Assembly (NCBI GenBank): GCA_032209605.1
Contig: JASFXZ010000029.1
Location: forward strand, 1,477,001 to 1,541,000
Direction of reading: 5' to 3'
Length of the DNA: 64,000 nt
Origin: Mactromeris polynyma
Taxonomy: Eukaryota; Mollusca; Bivalvia; Venerida; Mactridae
Shown here one piece after another: positions 47,410 through 58,960 of this stretch. Made by a program: the position numbers and the translations under genes. Below the pieces are notes generated by a model, which did no database searches, was not told where the DNA came from, and was given only the letters and a program-made list of their open reading frames with translations. Positions within the stretch are counted from its first letter, which is position 1. The number at the start of each line of letters is the position of its first letter.

Positions 47410-48655
47410 ACGCTTAGCTGCGGGTATATCTTCTTTGCGGGTCAATGGTCATGTTTTGTTTGCAATTTCTCTCTCAAATTCGCATTTTCCTCAGACAAAT
47501 GTAATTTAGTATATGCAGAGAAACTTTATGGCATCTAAAAGAAATATGCAATGTAATAACATAATATTGTGATCCGTTAACAATGCACTCGAGAGATGAT
47601 TTGGTATGCACGTGTTTTGGTTATGAATGTTTGGATTGCAATTGCACACAGTAAACAATTGCAGTTATACAATGGATCGAAGATTCACAGGAAATATTAC
47701 CTCGGGTTTTGAGACATAACACTGTAGTGTTTAGCAGAAACAAATAAAGAATGTTAAATGGAAATAATAGAGATAAGTTAAGGATAATTGTAAAAACGAT
47801 TTCAAAAGTTCCGTGTCGATTTTCACATAGAGGAAACACAATTAATACACATCGTACATTTACTTGACTTACTTCGGCTTCTCAGACAACATAACATCTT
47901 CAAAGGTCGATGTCTGCTTACGTTACGTTCGCAATGGAGAAATTCATACTATGTGTCTCCGTTACATTTCTTGATCTATTTGTCCTACTACATTTGTACG
48001 AGTATATGTGTCCTTCCGGCATTGTAGCAAATCAAGAAAATAATAAAGCTGAGATTTGCCTACGTTATTGTTCTACGATAGAGACACCGTTACATTATGT
48101 TTTAATTACAATTCTTTATCTTGTTGACTGACACTTGGTATCTTTCTATCGTTCGACAAAAGAGTCACTCGTTAACTGAACGTTTCATTTGTGTTGTGTT
48201 GTTAATGTTGTATATTTTATTTTATACCAACCTTTTAGTCACGCGTCGAAAACCAAAGATTGATTTAAATTTAGACTAGTAAACTGTACCTATATCAGTT
48301 ACCGTTTCCTCACCCTATTTAGTACTCAACGTAAGTGTTGTCCTTGGCCATACATGCATATGGGGATATTTATGATATATACCAAAATGATATAAGGTTA
48401 AAAGTTCGTGTCTGTTCGATCGACCTCTTCCAAACTTCCTCAAATGCCCTTCAACGTAATAATTTATCTGTAACCCATTGTATTGGACATGTCCAGCTCG
48501 CCTTTTTCGTTAAATATGTATACTTTTATGAATACCATTCTTACTTAAGTAAGTACATTTTATAATCATTGAGAAAATGCCGTATCATGCTTTCTCCTGT
48601 TATGACGTTTTCACTCTTAAAGTGCTGCTCTTAAATTATTTTATTCGTGTAATTG
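47410..48655. other. Intergenic DNA, no gene seen
   Basis: Short AT-rich frames only. Confidence 0.45.
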
Positions 48656-48659
48656 TTGT

Positions 48660-48754
48660 GACCATATGGAGTAAATAGTGTTTCCTAATTGCAAATAGTG
48701 ACATCACATGTTGCATTTTCAGAAGAGGTTGTAAGTCCCATAGCAGCGCTCATT
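48660..48754 (+). mobile_element. Palindromic MITE, family A, half copy (A4)
   Basis: Only one arm remains: catatggagtaaatagtgtt, gcaaatagtgacatcacatg, gaagaggttgtaagtccc and the end atagcagcgctca. The other arm is missing. Confidence 0.7.
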
Positions 48755-49044
48755 TGTGCCTTAAGTATTAATATGGCTTCTATATTCCCAATTTATGATT
48801 AATTATCATATATAACACAGAATATTATCGAATTCCTTACACATTTACCTTCTAGTTAAAGAAGAGTTTCTTAATATTCAAAATTCATTTTGATTACAAT
48901 ACATCAACTGTTTGGTAATTCTTCCCAAATATTTCACCATACATCATAGTATAGCAGTAAAACAATAACAACTTAAGAAGTACAGAAACGCGTTGTTTTA
49001 TTTTACTGTAGCGAGTTTACGTTTCTATATTTGACATCTCCATT

Positions 49045-49274
49045 TGAGCACTGCTATAGGATTTCGAACCTCTCCTGTAAGTGACGTCATTTAAAGAACA
49101 TGTGATGTCATTATTTGCAAGCAGGAAACAATATTTACTCACATCGTCACTTCGACTTTATATTGCCATATGGGGCAAATATTGCTTACTGTCAGTACAT
49201 GGTGACGTCACATGTGATTTTTTTGTAAATGACGTCACTTAAGGAAGAGGTTGGAAGACGTACAGCGGCGCTCA
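49045..49274 (+). mobile_element. Palindromic MITE, family A (copy A5, most complete)
   Basis: Begins tgagcactgctataggattt and ends gtacagcggcgctca. It carries three perfect CRE octamers (gtgacgtcatttaaag; tggtgacgtcacatg; aaatgacgtcactta) and one variant (tgatgtcatta). The centre tttatattgccatatggggc separates two inverted arms. Confidence 0.9.
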
Positions 49275-49808
49275 TTTATAACATATTGCTATGATTTTCT
49301 CATTTGAAAATGTACCGTAACATTTTATACCAATAACAAATTATGAAAGAAAATTACATGCTTGAGTCGTGTGGTGTTATTCTACAGTAAGACAACACTG
49401 CAATGAATTTATGACGCAGTTTAATTTTATTTTACATAAGTGTTTATTATAGCTGCGATTAGCATGCTTTTCATCTCAGAATGCTCTGTTATTAGTTTTT
49501 TATCATTGGATCATTGGAAATAAGGAACAAATACATTTCCTTATTCCGTATGGGAAATTATTTAATTTCCGTATTCAGTTCGCAATTATACATTATTTTA
49601 TTATTGCAAACTGTCAATATACGCGCGACTGTAATCATATCGAAGATAGTTACACAGGTATTACAGATATGTCTAGGAAAACGAGAACGCAACATGTGTT
49701 TCACTGCATTATCCATGAATGATTCATACAAGTAACAAGTAAGTGCTGTGTACTTCTTTGCACTCCTCTACTTGTCAACATCACACTGTACGTAGAGCTT
49801 AGTTTATT

Positions 49809-51050
49809 ATGCTCCCCGTCCCCGAAGGGGGGGGGGGGGGAGTATATAGTCGTCGCTTCTTCCGTCCGTCCGTCCTTCCGTCCGTCCTTCCGCCCGTCCC
49901 ACCTTTCTTGTCCGGACTACTTCTCAGAAACCACTGACTGGAATTCAACAAAACTTCATGGGAAGCTTCACTACCGAGAGGAGATGCGAATAGTATCACA
50001 CGGTTTTGGTTGGACTTTTTTTCATGGAGTTATGGCCCTTTGATTATGCCACATATAGTATATATGGTACCATTCTTGTCCGGACTACTTCTCAGAAACT
50101 ACTGACTGGAATTCAACAAAACTTCATGGAAAGCTTCACTACCAAGAGGAGATGCGCATATTATCACACGGTTTTGGTTGGACCATTTGTCATGGAGTTA
50201 CGGCCCTTTGATTATGCCACATATAGTATATATGGTACCATTCTTGTCCGGACTACTTCTCAGAAACTACTTACTGGAATTCAACAAAACTTCATGGGAA
50301 GCTTAACTATTAAGAGGAGATGCTCATATTTTCACATGGTTGTGGTCAGACTATTGTTCACCGAGTTATGGCCCTTTGATTATGCCAGAAAGTACATATA
50401 TGGTACCATTCTTGTTCGGACTAATTCTCAGAAACTTTTGACTGGAATTCAAAAGAACTTAATTGGAAGCTTCACTATTAAGAGGAGATGCTCATATTTT
50501 CACATGGTTTTGGTCAGACTATTTTTCACCGAGTTATGGCCCTTTGATTATGCAACATAGTACATATTTGGTACCATTCTTGTTCGGACTATTTCTCAGA
50601 AACTTTTGACAGGAATTCAACAAAACTTTATGGAAAGCTTAATTACAAAGAGGAGAAGCGCCTATTATGATTGGACTGTTTTTCATAAATCAGACCTAAA
50701 ACAATCAGCTGATATGGATTTGTATCAACTTACATTCTTTGTTGTAAAGGTACGCATTGCATTGACATGGGCACTTAAATTAATTGTGAATAAAGGCTTC
50801 TTATATCTGTAGCAAGATTACTTTTTTCTTTTCTTTTTCAGTAAGCAGGATTATCCTAGCCCAGCATGTAGTTAAATTGTTCACTATCTCAATTTCATTG
50901 CACATTTTTGTATACCTATTTTCTTGGGAGATCCAGAACATTTCCAGTGCTGTATGTAACATTCAGATTGTAACCATCAACAAAGTGAGATTTTCCAATT
51001 AGAGTCTTGTTCGAAGTTATAACCATACTTCGGGGAGCATCCATCGGTTC
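49809..51050 (+). mobile_element. Hairpin-tipped tandem-repeat element (P3), 168-bp period
   Basis: Starts tgctccccgtccccgaaggg followed by a G run and a cttccgtccgtccgtcc tract, and ends cttcggggagcatccatcgg, giving inverted ends. Inside are five units whose ttcttgtccggactac blocks start at 49907, 50075, 50243, 50411 and 50579, a period of exactly 168 bp. Because 168 is a multiple of three, one frame stays open for 184 codons (50006-50560), repeating a 56-residue pattern (PFDYATYSIYGTILVRTTSQ). P1 and P2 do not keep any such frame, so I treat it as a by-product. Confidence 0.8.
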
Positions 51051-52140
51051 CACTTATATCCTTGTCTTAATCATTTTTAACCACTTCAAATGCATATGCG
51101 GTATTTAACATCAATCATACACTAATATGATGCCAAATTGACTGCAATATTGTTGTACAACATCAAGTTGATTTCCTGTTTACAGAGCTTGCAGCGACTA
51201 TGAACATACAGAGCACCGGTAGATTGCATGAAATTGCAACGACTCTTAAGAAGATTTTCTGCGACTGAAGGCTAAACATACAAAAAGTATAGAATATTGT
51301 TGATGTGCAAACTCTGTATTTGCGTTATACATGATAAATAGATATATAAAATGAATGGTCCTTGTATCTTACAAATATATCACGCATCCATTTATATTAA
51401 GCAAGTCAAGGAAATCCTGATGTTACAGATAACCTTTCAGATAACAAGACTTGAAATAATCAATCTCTAATGAAATCATGTCGTTTAATTCTGTTATATA
51501 ACCAATGACTATTAGTGCCCTGTTTATTAACTCGGTAATGCTATTAAAAACCGATGAAATTTGTTGCTCGTCTTTCATGGAAATGTCTACTATGAATTAG
51601 TTTGTTACGTCTGACGTCACCGATTTTTTGTCAAATGTGAGAAATGTTAGAATAATGAGGGTTGGCATGACCGCTTTTACACGACATAGCCTCCTGCACA
51701 TATTCTTGTGCAACAATAACACCATTAAGCGGTGTATAAAAGTCTAAACGTGAAGGGAAATGACAACATATTGGGCTGTACAACATTTAAATCTGGTGAC
51801 ACTCAAGACCAACATAACAGCTTCGTAGTCTCGGAACTGTCAATGCAGTGTGGTCGTATCCCCATTTTGTCCCTTTCTTATTCTACCAACCTTAATTAAT
51901 TTTGGTAATTAGCCAGACTATTCCTTGTTGATTATCAGCCAGACTAATCCTTGCCAATCCATCGCTAAAGATGTTTATCCCATATTTTCTCAACTCCTAG
52001 TGTTTTGTGTGCTGATTGAAAATCCAACAATAAATGACAAAGTAATTGGACTCAACAACAAGTAAGCAAAGTGAATGGAAATACACCTAAACGATTTAGT
52101 ACATATATCATTATGTTTGGCAGAATGATTTCCCTGTTAT
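51051..52140. other. Intergenic DNA, no gene seen
   Basis: AT-rich. A near-duplicate agccagactattccttg / agccagactaatccttg pair at 51911-51955 is the only local repeat seen. Confidence 0.45.
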
Positions 52141-52185
52141 TATGTTGTGACGTATTATTCTAGTTTTTCTTCTGATCTGCTCATA

Positions 52186-52356
52186 CATGTCTTATATATT
52201 CAAACATTAAACATCTATAAATGCAGCGATAGTGAAATCCCTAGGAGTCCAACCTTCTGGATATATGTATCTCAACGTATACGATACCAGAGGACAAATA
52301 ATAATCAAATACATGTCATATTTATTAAAACATTAAACATGTATAAATGCAGCGCC
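52186..52356 (+). repeat. Local direct duplication
   Basis: 52186-52228 and 52312-52356 share cattaaacat.tataaatgcagcg and flanking sequence; the spacing is about 126 bp. The 95-codon frame across both copies has no known domain. Confidence 0.6.
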
Positions 52357-52576
52357 TTATTTGTTGGTTCTTGGTATGTCCGTTTGTTAATCATTACGCT
52401 CTACCTAAATGCAAACGAAGTGTTTTTTGAATAAAATTATAGTGTAACTTTCACAGGTATTACACTACTTGTATGTCAGTTCAATTAAAAAAGAGTAATT
52501 AACAGAGGTACAATCGAATTAAAACTTTGTCATTCATTCCTTTAATAATTAAGTTGTTTCTTTGGCACAGCCGTAC

Positions 52577-52930
52577 TAACATGGCTTTGCTATATGCATA
52601 TCAATGTTGTGTAAACCTGTCAAATCTAGAGTTTAACACTAAAGCAACTCTCTTCAAACGAACAACGTATGCAACATTGCCGTGGATTGGTTAACCTTTC
52701 GATAAGGAGTACGTTACCTTACCGAAATCCAATGCATTTCAGTGAAATCGGCGAAAACCATTTTGGATCTGGGGTGACCAACAATCGTAACATATCGGCA
52801 TTTTTTTATGTTGCACAACAAATCTTAACCTTCAAATTGCGTCGACCAATGTTTTTTCAAGATATTTCTTGTTGTCTTTTAACAACGGAGTGTAAGCGGA
52901 CCTCGTGTTGGACAAATAAAGTGTATGATA
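52577..52930 (+). repeat. Interspersed repeat family F (copy 2)
   Basis: A direct-orientation copy of 18422-18770: tatgcatatcaatgttgtgt, tggattggttaacctttcga, gtacgttaccttaccgaaat, ttcaaattgcgtcgaccaat. It begins after cagccgtactaacatggct. Confidence 0.7.
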
Positions 52931-53364
52931 AGTCATTTATTTACTGACATAAATCTAAACATAACACGCTAGAAAAATGACATTATATTCGGCAAAGTAC
53001 ATGAACTGTTAGGGAAATGACATTAAATAAATGGGACAATGAGAGTCTACAGCCTAGATGGTGAAGAGCTTCAAGATATACCAGGTCACTCCAGAAGGCG
53101 ATTTTTCTAAGGTGCTTCTGACTGGGATTTTTTTTTCTGATTGGGAAAATCATATATTTGGCTTTGGGAATAAATCTGACCCGTGGGAACTATAGAAAAA
53201 GGCATGCAGGCGCGCGATAATTGAGAAACATTTAAATAAGCGTACATGTATATTCGTAAACATGTTAGCTATACTACAAACATTTCCAAGAAAGCGTTGT
53301 AAATGTGGAATAATTAGTGGTTGATGTCTAACGCTCCACCGTTTAGCGTTTTGAAAAGTACTAT

Positions 53365-53652
53365 ATGACGTCCGAAAAGGCGACCGAAATGCCATATTCA
53401 TGTGCCTGTTTGGCTCTTTTTATGCTTTTAACGGTTATTATGCAGTTGTTGTACAAGTATATAACGAAACAGGACAGTGAAGGTTTAGCATGTTTGATGC
53501 AGCAACCTTCACTTTACTTTCAACCCAGGTACCTGCATTACAGTACTCACCTGAATGAAATGGGTGTTAGTTTCCAATATTTAGAGCAGGTTGATTCTTT
53601 TGGACCACTTGGTTTATTTAATGAAACGTACCGATTTATTCTACCGCTTTGA
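53365..53652 (+). CDS. Doubtful small ORF with one hydrophobic segment
   Basis: A 95-codon frame. A short polar N-terminus (MTSEKATEMPYS) precedes a stretch of about 20 hydrophobic residues (CACLALFMLLTVIMQLLYKY), then a polar region. This is the shape of a type II membrane protein's first exon, such as a Golgi enzyme, but no catalytic motif follows and the frame closes. There is no family match that I can recall, and A+T-rich chance frames can look like this. Confidence 0.15.
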   Translation: MTSEKATEMPYSCACLALFMLLTVIMQLLYKYITKQDSEGLACLMQQPSLYFQPRYLHYSTHLNEMGVSFQYLEQVDSFGPLGLFNETYRFILPL

Positions 53653-53782
53653 TTGGTGCTGATAAATATGGAGCTAATTATAAAGACATTTAAAATTATC
53701 TAAACTTTTTATGGAGACTAGTGTCTGTATTGCAATATTGTAGAATTGCGCCCAGATGTTAATGCACTTGTTTTTGTCACGT

Positions 53783-54660
53783 GTAATACTACAGTGTAAA
53801 CTGTCGTATCCGACATCAGGTGGTTCCGGGTAAAAATGTCGGATATAGCAGGTTGTCGGATAAATAGGTTTTCAGCAGTTTTGGCAAGAGGAAGTTGAAA
53901 TGAACGTTTAATGAAAAACAAAAACAAATTGGTCGATATGATACCCCGCAGAGGTAAAACTTTATTCAGTAAAGTTATGAGATGGTTAGTAACATAATTA
54001 ATAATGAAACACTCCAACATTTTGTACACATAATGTACATGTATGCAATGAAAAAGAGTAGCATGTTGCAAAAAAGTCATCAATGAAGTTCATTTTCTGT
54101 TCTAAACTAAGAATGTTTTTACTCCTCTTAGGTGATGGCACATCTGTGTCACTATAATGTATTGTTCTTGATGTAGCCGTTTGCAATACGTGTTGAAACA
54201 ATGTTTGAACGTATAATGTAAAAACTTGAAACAGTTAATGAATTTTAATGTGTTATTGAACACAATTATATACCCTATTTATCATAAAGAAACAGAACAA
54301 CAAAGATCAATAGTGTTCCTTTTTTATTTGGATACTTAACAAAACTTGTACAAAAGCAAGCAAACAATCAGAGAGTAATTTTCAAATGTATCGGTATGGT
54401 ATGAATTGTATAAAAAACCATGACTATGACTACAATTTTATTCGATAACGATTTATACCGGTAAACATTTAACCTAATCGCTAGACGCTCACGTGTAAGG
54501 CAAAAAGGTGTGAAATACATGTATGGTATGCTAGCGGAACTGGCAGTTAGTGTCGAATGTCGGGATTCGCAGTTTAGGTTTAGGTTATATAGATTATATA
54601 GCAGATTGACCGTCTAGAAATGTCGGATACAGCAGTTCGTCGTTATAAACAGGTCGTCAC
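53783..54660. mobile_element. Decayed pogo/Tigger-like element or paired repeat
   Basis: The left edge has cagtgtaaactgtcgtatcc, typical of pogo/Tigger-type ends. A block containing atgtcggatatagcag (about 53836) recurs as atgtcggatacagcag (about 54619), followed by a similar gtcg.ataaa.aggt. The interior has no intact transposase; frames of 121 and 67 codons on the minus strand show no catalytic motif. Confidence 0.45.
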
Positions 54661-57080
54661 CTCAATTCCAAAATGTTCTAAAAGAGAGAGAATAAGTAGC
54701 TACAGGTAAAAATAAGTCTACAAATGTCACTATGAGAAAATCAAGTTTCAAGGTTTGACATGCCAGAACTCGATCATTTCTCATCCGATTCTTGTCAAAA
54801 TTGAAGAATATGGAAATTAGGATGTTTTAACCGTTGTAGAAATATTAATGCACAAATTATTTTAAAATTGCAGTTTAGAAATAAAAATAGAACATTGCAT
54901 TTTTGAAAATACGTACATGTTAGTTTTAATTCCAAAATATCCTATGTAGTTCTTCTGAGCTTAACATTATGTTCTGTGTAGTATAGACAGCAGTTTGAGT
55001 AATTATATACTGCCAATTTAAATTTGAAATGAATTAAATGTTACTTAAGCATTAGAAATTTTAGATTCCACACCTGTCAGAGCTTAGGTTTGTGTAAATT
55101 TCTTTTTTGACCATCATTGGTTGAGTTTTTTGGGGTTTAGTGTCCTATCAACAGCTTTGGTCATTTTAATGCGTTGTCAGTCTATAAAGGGTCTACTTGG
55201 GCTTCATAACCTCGGTTTCACTACAAGTGACTGACTTCTTACCCACTTTCATCAGCGGAGGGAAATAAATGCTTTGTGCAAACTGTTTATTTTAAAAAAG
55301 CTTTGTAACAATCATTATGGTAAGTCAAACGGTTTTTGGCTTTTACAGAAGATACCTGTTTTCCTAAACAAATGCCCTTCTTGATTCAAATGTTAGAACT
55401 GATACTGCATGTGAGGTACCAATAAGGGTGAATAAAATAATAGTTGGCCTCTTAGAAAGAGGAAAAAAAATCAATTCCAATTAAAGTTCTAAATCGATTT
55501 TGATTTACTCAATATGTCTGAGTACATCATATGATACTATTTAAATTATAAAGATAAAACCACTTTATGTAAACTTAAAACAAAGTTCAGAAATCTACAA
55601 TCGAGAACGCAGGATGCCGTGTTTGAAAACACGGAAGACCCTTCAGAGATCGCGGATATCCGCGATTCAAATATCAAGATATGCTCACATTGTCACGTAA
55701 AATTATACAAAGTTACATCCATAAACACACTTTACGTATGTAAATATCCTGTAGTAACATAAGAAAGGAAGGACACTTAACAAAACAATGTTAAGAACAG
55801 GCTACACTTAACTTATTCGAATTAGGATTGTCCGAAATAAAGCCTCAACTGGTAAAATTGTTGTTTTGAAATAAAGATATATTTGTGGAACACGATTGAT
55901 ATGTTAAGCTCCATATTGACCAAATAATGACTTAGAACATTTTAGAATCAAGGTGACGAGGTGTCGGTATCGACAGTTTGCAATGTAGTTTAATTATAGC
56001 AGAAGAGAAAAGAAGCTAAATTACAAGACCGGAATCCTAACAAGAAATAGTTAATTGTGTTGCCGTACAAGTAACCTTCACAAAAGGTTATGTGTTTTTT
56101 ATTACTTATCATTACTGGTATTCACTTCGACAAGCAGTTGATAATATGTGTCCAAAATGAATTATCCATCCATCTTTTCAATAGTTGACAGTTATTCGCA
56201 TTCATCGGATCCGAAATTATATCGTTACAATTACTTATATTAGGTTCAAATTAATTGAGTTGTTTTAAACAGGAATGTAAGAGCATGTTAGGAATGTTAC
56301 TTTGTGAGCATTAGACGGATCGACAGATGACAGCATCAATTAGACTAAAAACAGTCAGGTGGTTAAAGCCTCAATTCCTGCGATTCGTGACAATCAAAAT
56401 GCCATATCACATGATGTAATACAGTTAACATTACTGTCACTTTTGGATAAATGTCTGTTGCGATTTAACCAACGGAAGACTCTCATTTGCATATGTTCTG
56501 TAGGTATGGATATTTCAGTCAGAACAAAGGTAACTAATTAAAACCACTTGGTCAGGAAACGTGTCAAGAAAATCCACTTGTTTTATCTTGATGCGTTTTA
56601 GATTTTGCTTGGGTGTAAGTGATTTAGACCTTTCATCGGAAACGAAACATATTGGATTTCTGTTGATAGAATATACGTCAATTTAGAGTTGTCTAGTCGT
56701 TCCATCAGTGGGATGTAACGTTGTAATGGTTTAAAGTAAAAGTCACAGGATTGTACTGCTTAGTACATCATACAATTACTAACTTCTCCGTTTTACAGGA
56801 ACTTGTGTTCTGCATCACTGAAATATGCAGACAATTATATTGATATAACATTGCACAGTGTATAAATGTAATATCAACTAGACGGGATTCATTACTGTTG
56901 TTCATTATTGCCGTTTAAAACGTAGTTAGAACTGACGGATTTCATTTATCCTGGTAAGTCACTCACAGGAAGTGGTTGAAAAGGTTTGAAATACAGAATT
57001 ACTTGTTATTTTGCATTAGCATATAGCCTGACATTCCTCGGATTCTTAACTATCGGTGGTGCATTACAGTCACAAAATAT
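54661..57080. other. Intergenic DNA, no gene seen
   Basis: AT-rich. At 55608-55672 there are two small perfect palindromes in a row (ccgtgtttgaaaacacgg and atcgcggatatccgcgat). Otherwise no repeat or gene recognised. Confidence 0.5.
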
Positions 57081-57083
57081 GTA

Positions 57084-57160
57084 CAGTGGAATCCTGTTGG
57101 CTCGACCTCGTCAGGACTTACAAATGTGTTCGAGTAAAAGGTTGTTCTAGTCAACCGTGG
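57084..57160 (+). mobile_element. Solo pogo/Tigger-type terminal repeat
   Basis: TA followed by cagtggaatcctgttggctc, then gttcgagtaaaaggttgttc. This has the CAGTGGAA..TCGA style of animal pogo-type ends. No matching right end is found nearby. Confidence 0.45.
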
Positions 57161-58575
57161 TTGTAAAATAATTAACATGCGTGCATAATATGGTGCGTAT
57201 ATCTTGTCAAAGAGTGTTTAAGTCCATGATAGTATATACCTCTCGTATAAATAGTCATAATGCATGATAATGAAGTATACAAAACAAAATTTTGATTTCT
57301 TATTACGTTTTATATGTCACACACATACGTCTCTACCTATCAACCAATGTTTGTCTGCCATATAAAACAGCTTACAGATTTTAATAGGTCCATTTGGTAG
57401 TCACAGTTATGATATTTCGCATCTAGAAATTGTTGTATAACTGGCATTGCATATAACCCACTCTATGTTGTTTTTGTCTGTCAAGACCCTATACTTGTTA
57501 TATATAAGTCAGTATTTTTTTTATTCTGTTACAGTCTCGTGGGGATCAAGTCGGGTTTCATCGTATTATTACTGAATTAGCTTTGCAGTTCCAATGACAG
57601 GACTCAGAAACATTACACTAACTGTACAGTTTTACCAACCAATTGTATGATACGCAAAAGTGTTGCACATATCTGTATACAATTTTCCAAAACGTAAGTT
57701 AGTATTTCTTCAGCAACTCAATTTCTAGTATGGTTCGTTTTTTCAGAACACTTTTTGTAGGTTTTGATTTATTCAAGGGACAAATAGTACAGACGTATTT
57801 TACAGAACCTGCGCTCTTTTATTATTCATATCAAGTCATTTTTCCAGAGACTAACATTATGCATAAGGTGGCAAGTATTTCTATAAATGATACACATAAT
57901 TGTTAGAGTTTGAAACATGCTCGTGACATTAAACAACAATTAAAATAAGCATAACATTTAATCACCTGACTGTGTATTATTCACAATTTACTATTCCAGC
58001 TGCAGTTTACTTAAACATCATCACAAAACAAAGAGTTCAAACCAATCTAAGGCACGGATCTGTCAACATACAGACATTGGGAGATATTATTTAAATATAA
58101 AATATAAAGAGTTTGCTAACTATATCACACTACCACGCAATCCTTCTTGTCTGATTGTATCCATTATCATAGCAAAACAACTCAACACAAGTACCTAGAT
58201 AAATCATCGTTTGCGACGATAAAACATCGATGACGTGCATGCGAATTAATTACTCGAATATTTTCCATGATCTAATGTAAGTAATGTTGTTTTGTACACA
58301 GAAAGTCCTGCTTAACATCAAGTTTTCTATAGTAACTGCCCAACGACAATGCGTTATAGAGTTGATCTAAAACTCTGTGTGTGCAAGAAGTAAGGGAGAA
58401 AGGCCTCAAACTATCCATTATGTGAGATAATAGAGCGAACGAGGCACGAATGCACTGATTGTATTTCAATTTCAGCTTCCATAATTGAATACATGCCACA
58501 CATTTACACTATTTTACTGGTGATAAGTATCATCTAAACGAATGTTCACGTATTTTAAAGACACAGTGAACAGAC
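57161..58575. other. Intergenic DNA, no gene seen
   Basis: Short frames only. No repeats recognised. Confidence 0.45.
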
Positions 58576-58579
58576 TTAG

Positions 58580-58960
58580 ACATACTTATTAAAAGAGGTA
58601 CATTACACACTGACGCAGGGGCAATCACCACAATGCTATAAGTTATTGCTGTACAGTATGTTACACTCCATTATCATTGTCGTCTGGTGATGCGTAATAA
58701 AGTTTTACTGTGTAGACACCGAACACTTTCCAGGACATTTTTCGCTTCAACTTGATCATGACAATTTATTGAGTTTTAAGCAAACCACTCATTCCATAAA
58801 TTATTGATGGAAGACTGGGACGACTGAGTTTTATCGTAAATGGATTTGCCGACGTCTGCGATCAGATATAAAATGTATATAGAGTTAAACTTCAATAACT
58901 CGAGGACGCTGGGGTCCACTCGAAACTTTCGAGTTATCCGGTGTTTCGAGTGATCCAGAG
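58580..58960. mobile_element. Left arm of a long-inverted-repeat element
   Basis: About 380 bp, nearly the exact reverse complement of 60142-60528. Landmarks are attaaaagaggtacattac, gcaggggcaatcaccacaat, gacgacaatgata-type sequence, tttaccgacgtctgcgat-type sequence and ggataactcgaaa at the inner edge. The arms differ at a few percent of positions. The inner edge carries palindromic cgaaa.tttcg motifs like those in pogo-type ends. Confidence 0.8.

Noticed and set aside
53718..54083. 121-codon minus-strand ORF as a transposase remnant
   Set aside because: It lies in a likely pogo-like element but shows no DDE/DDD or DNA-binding signature.
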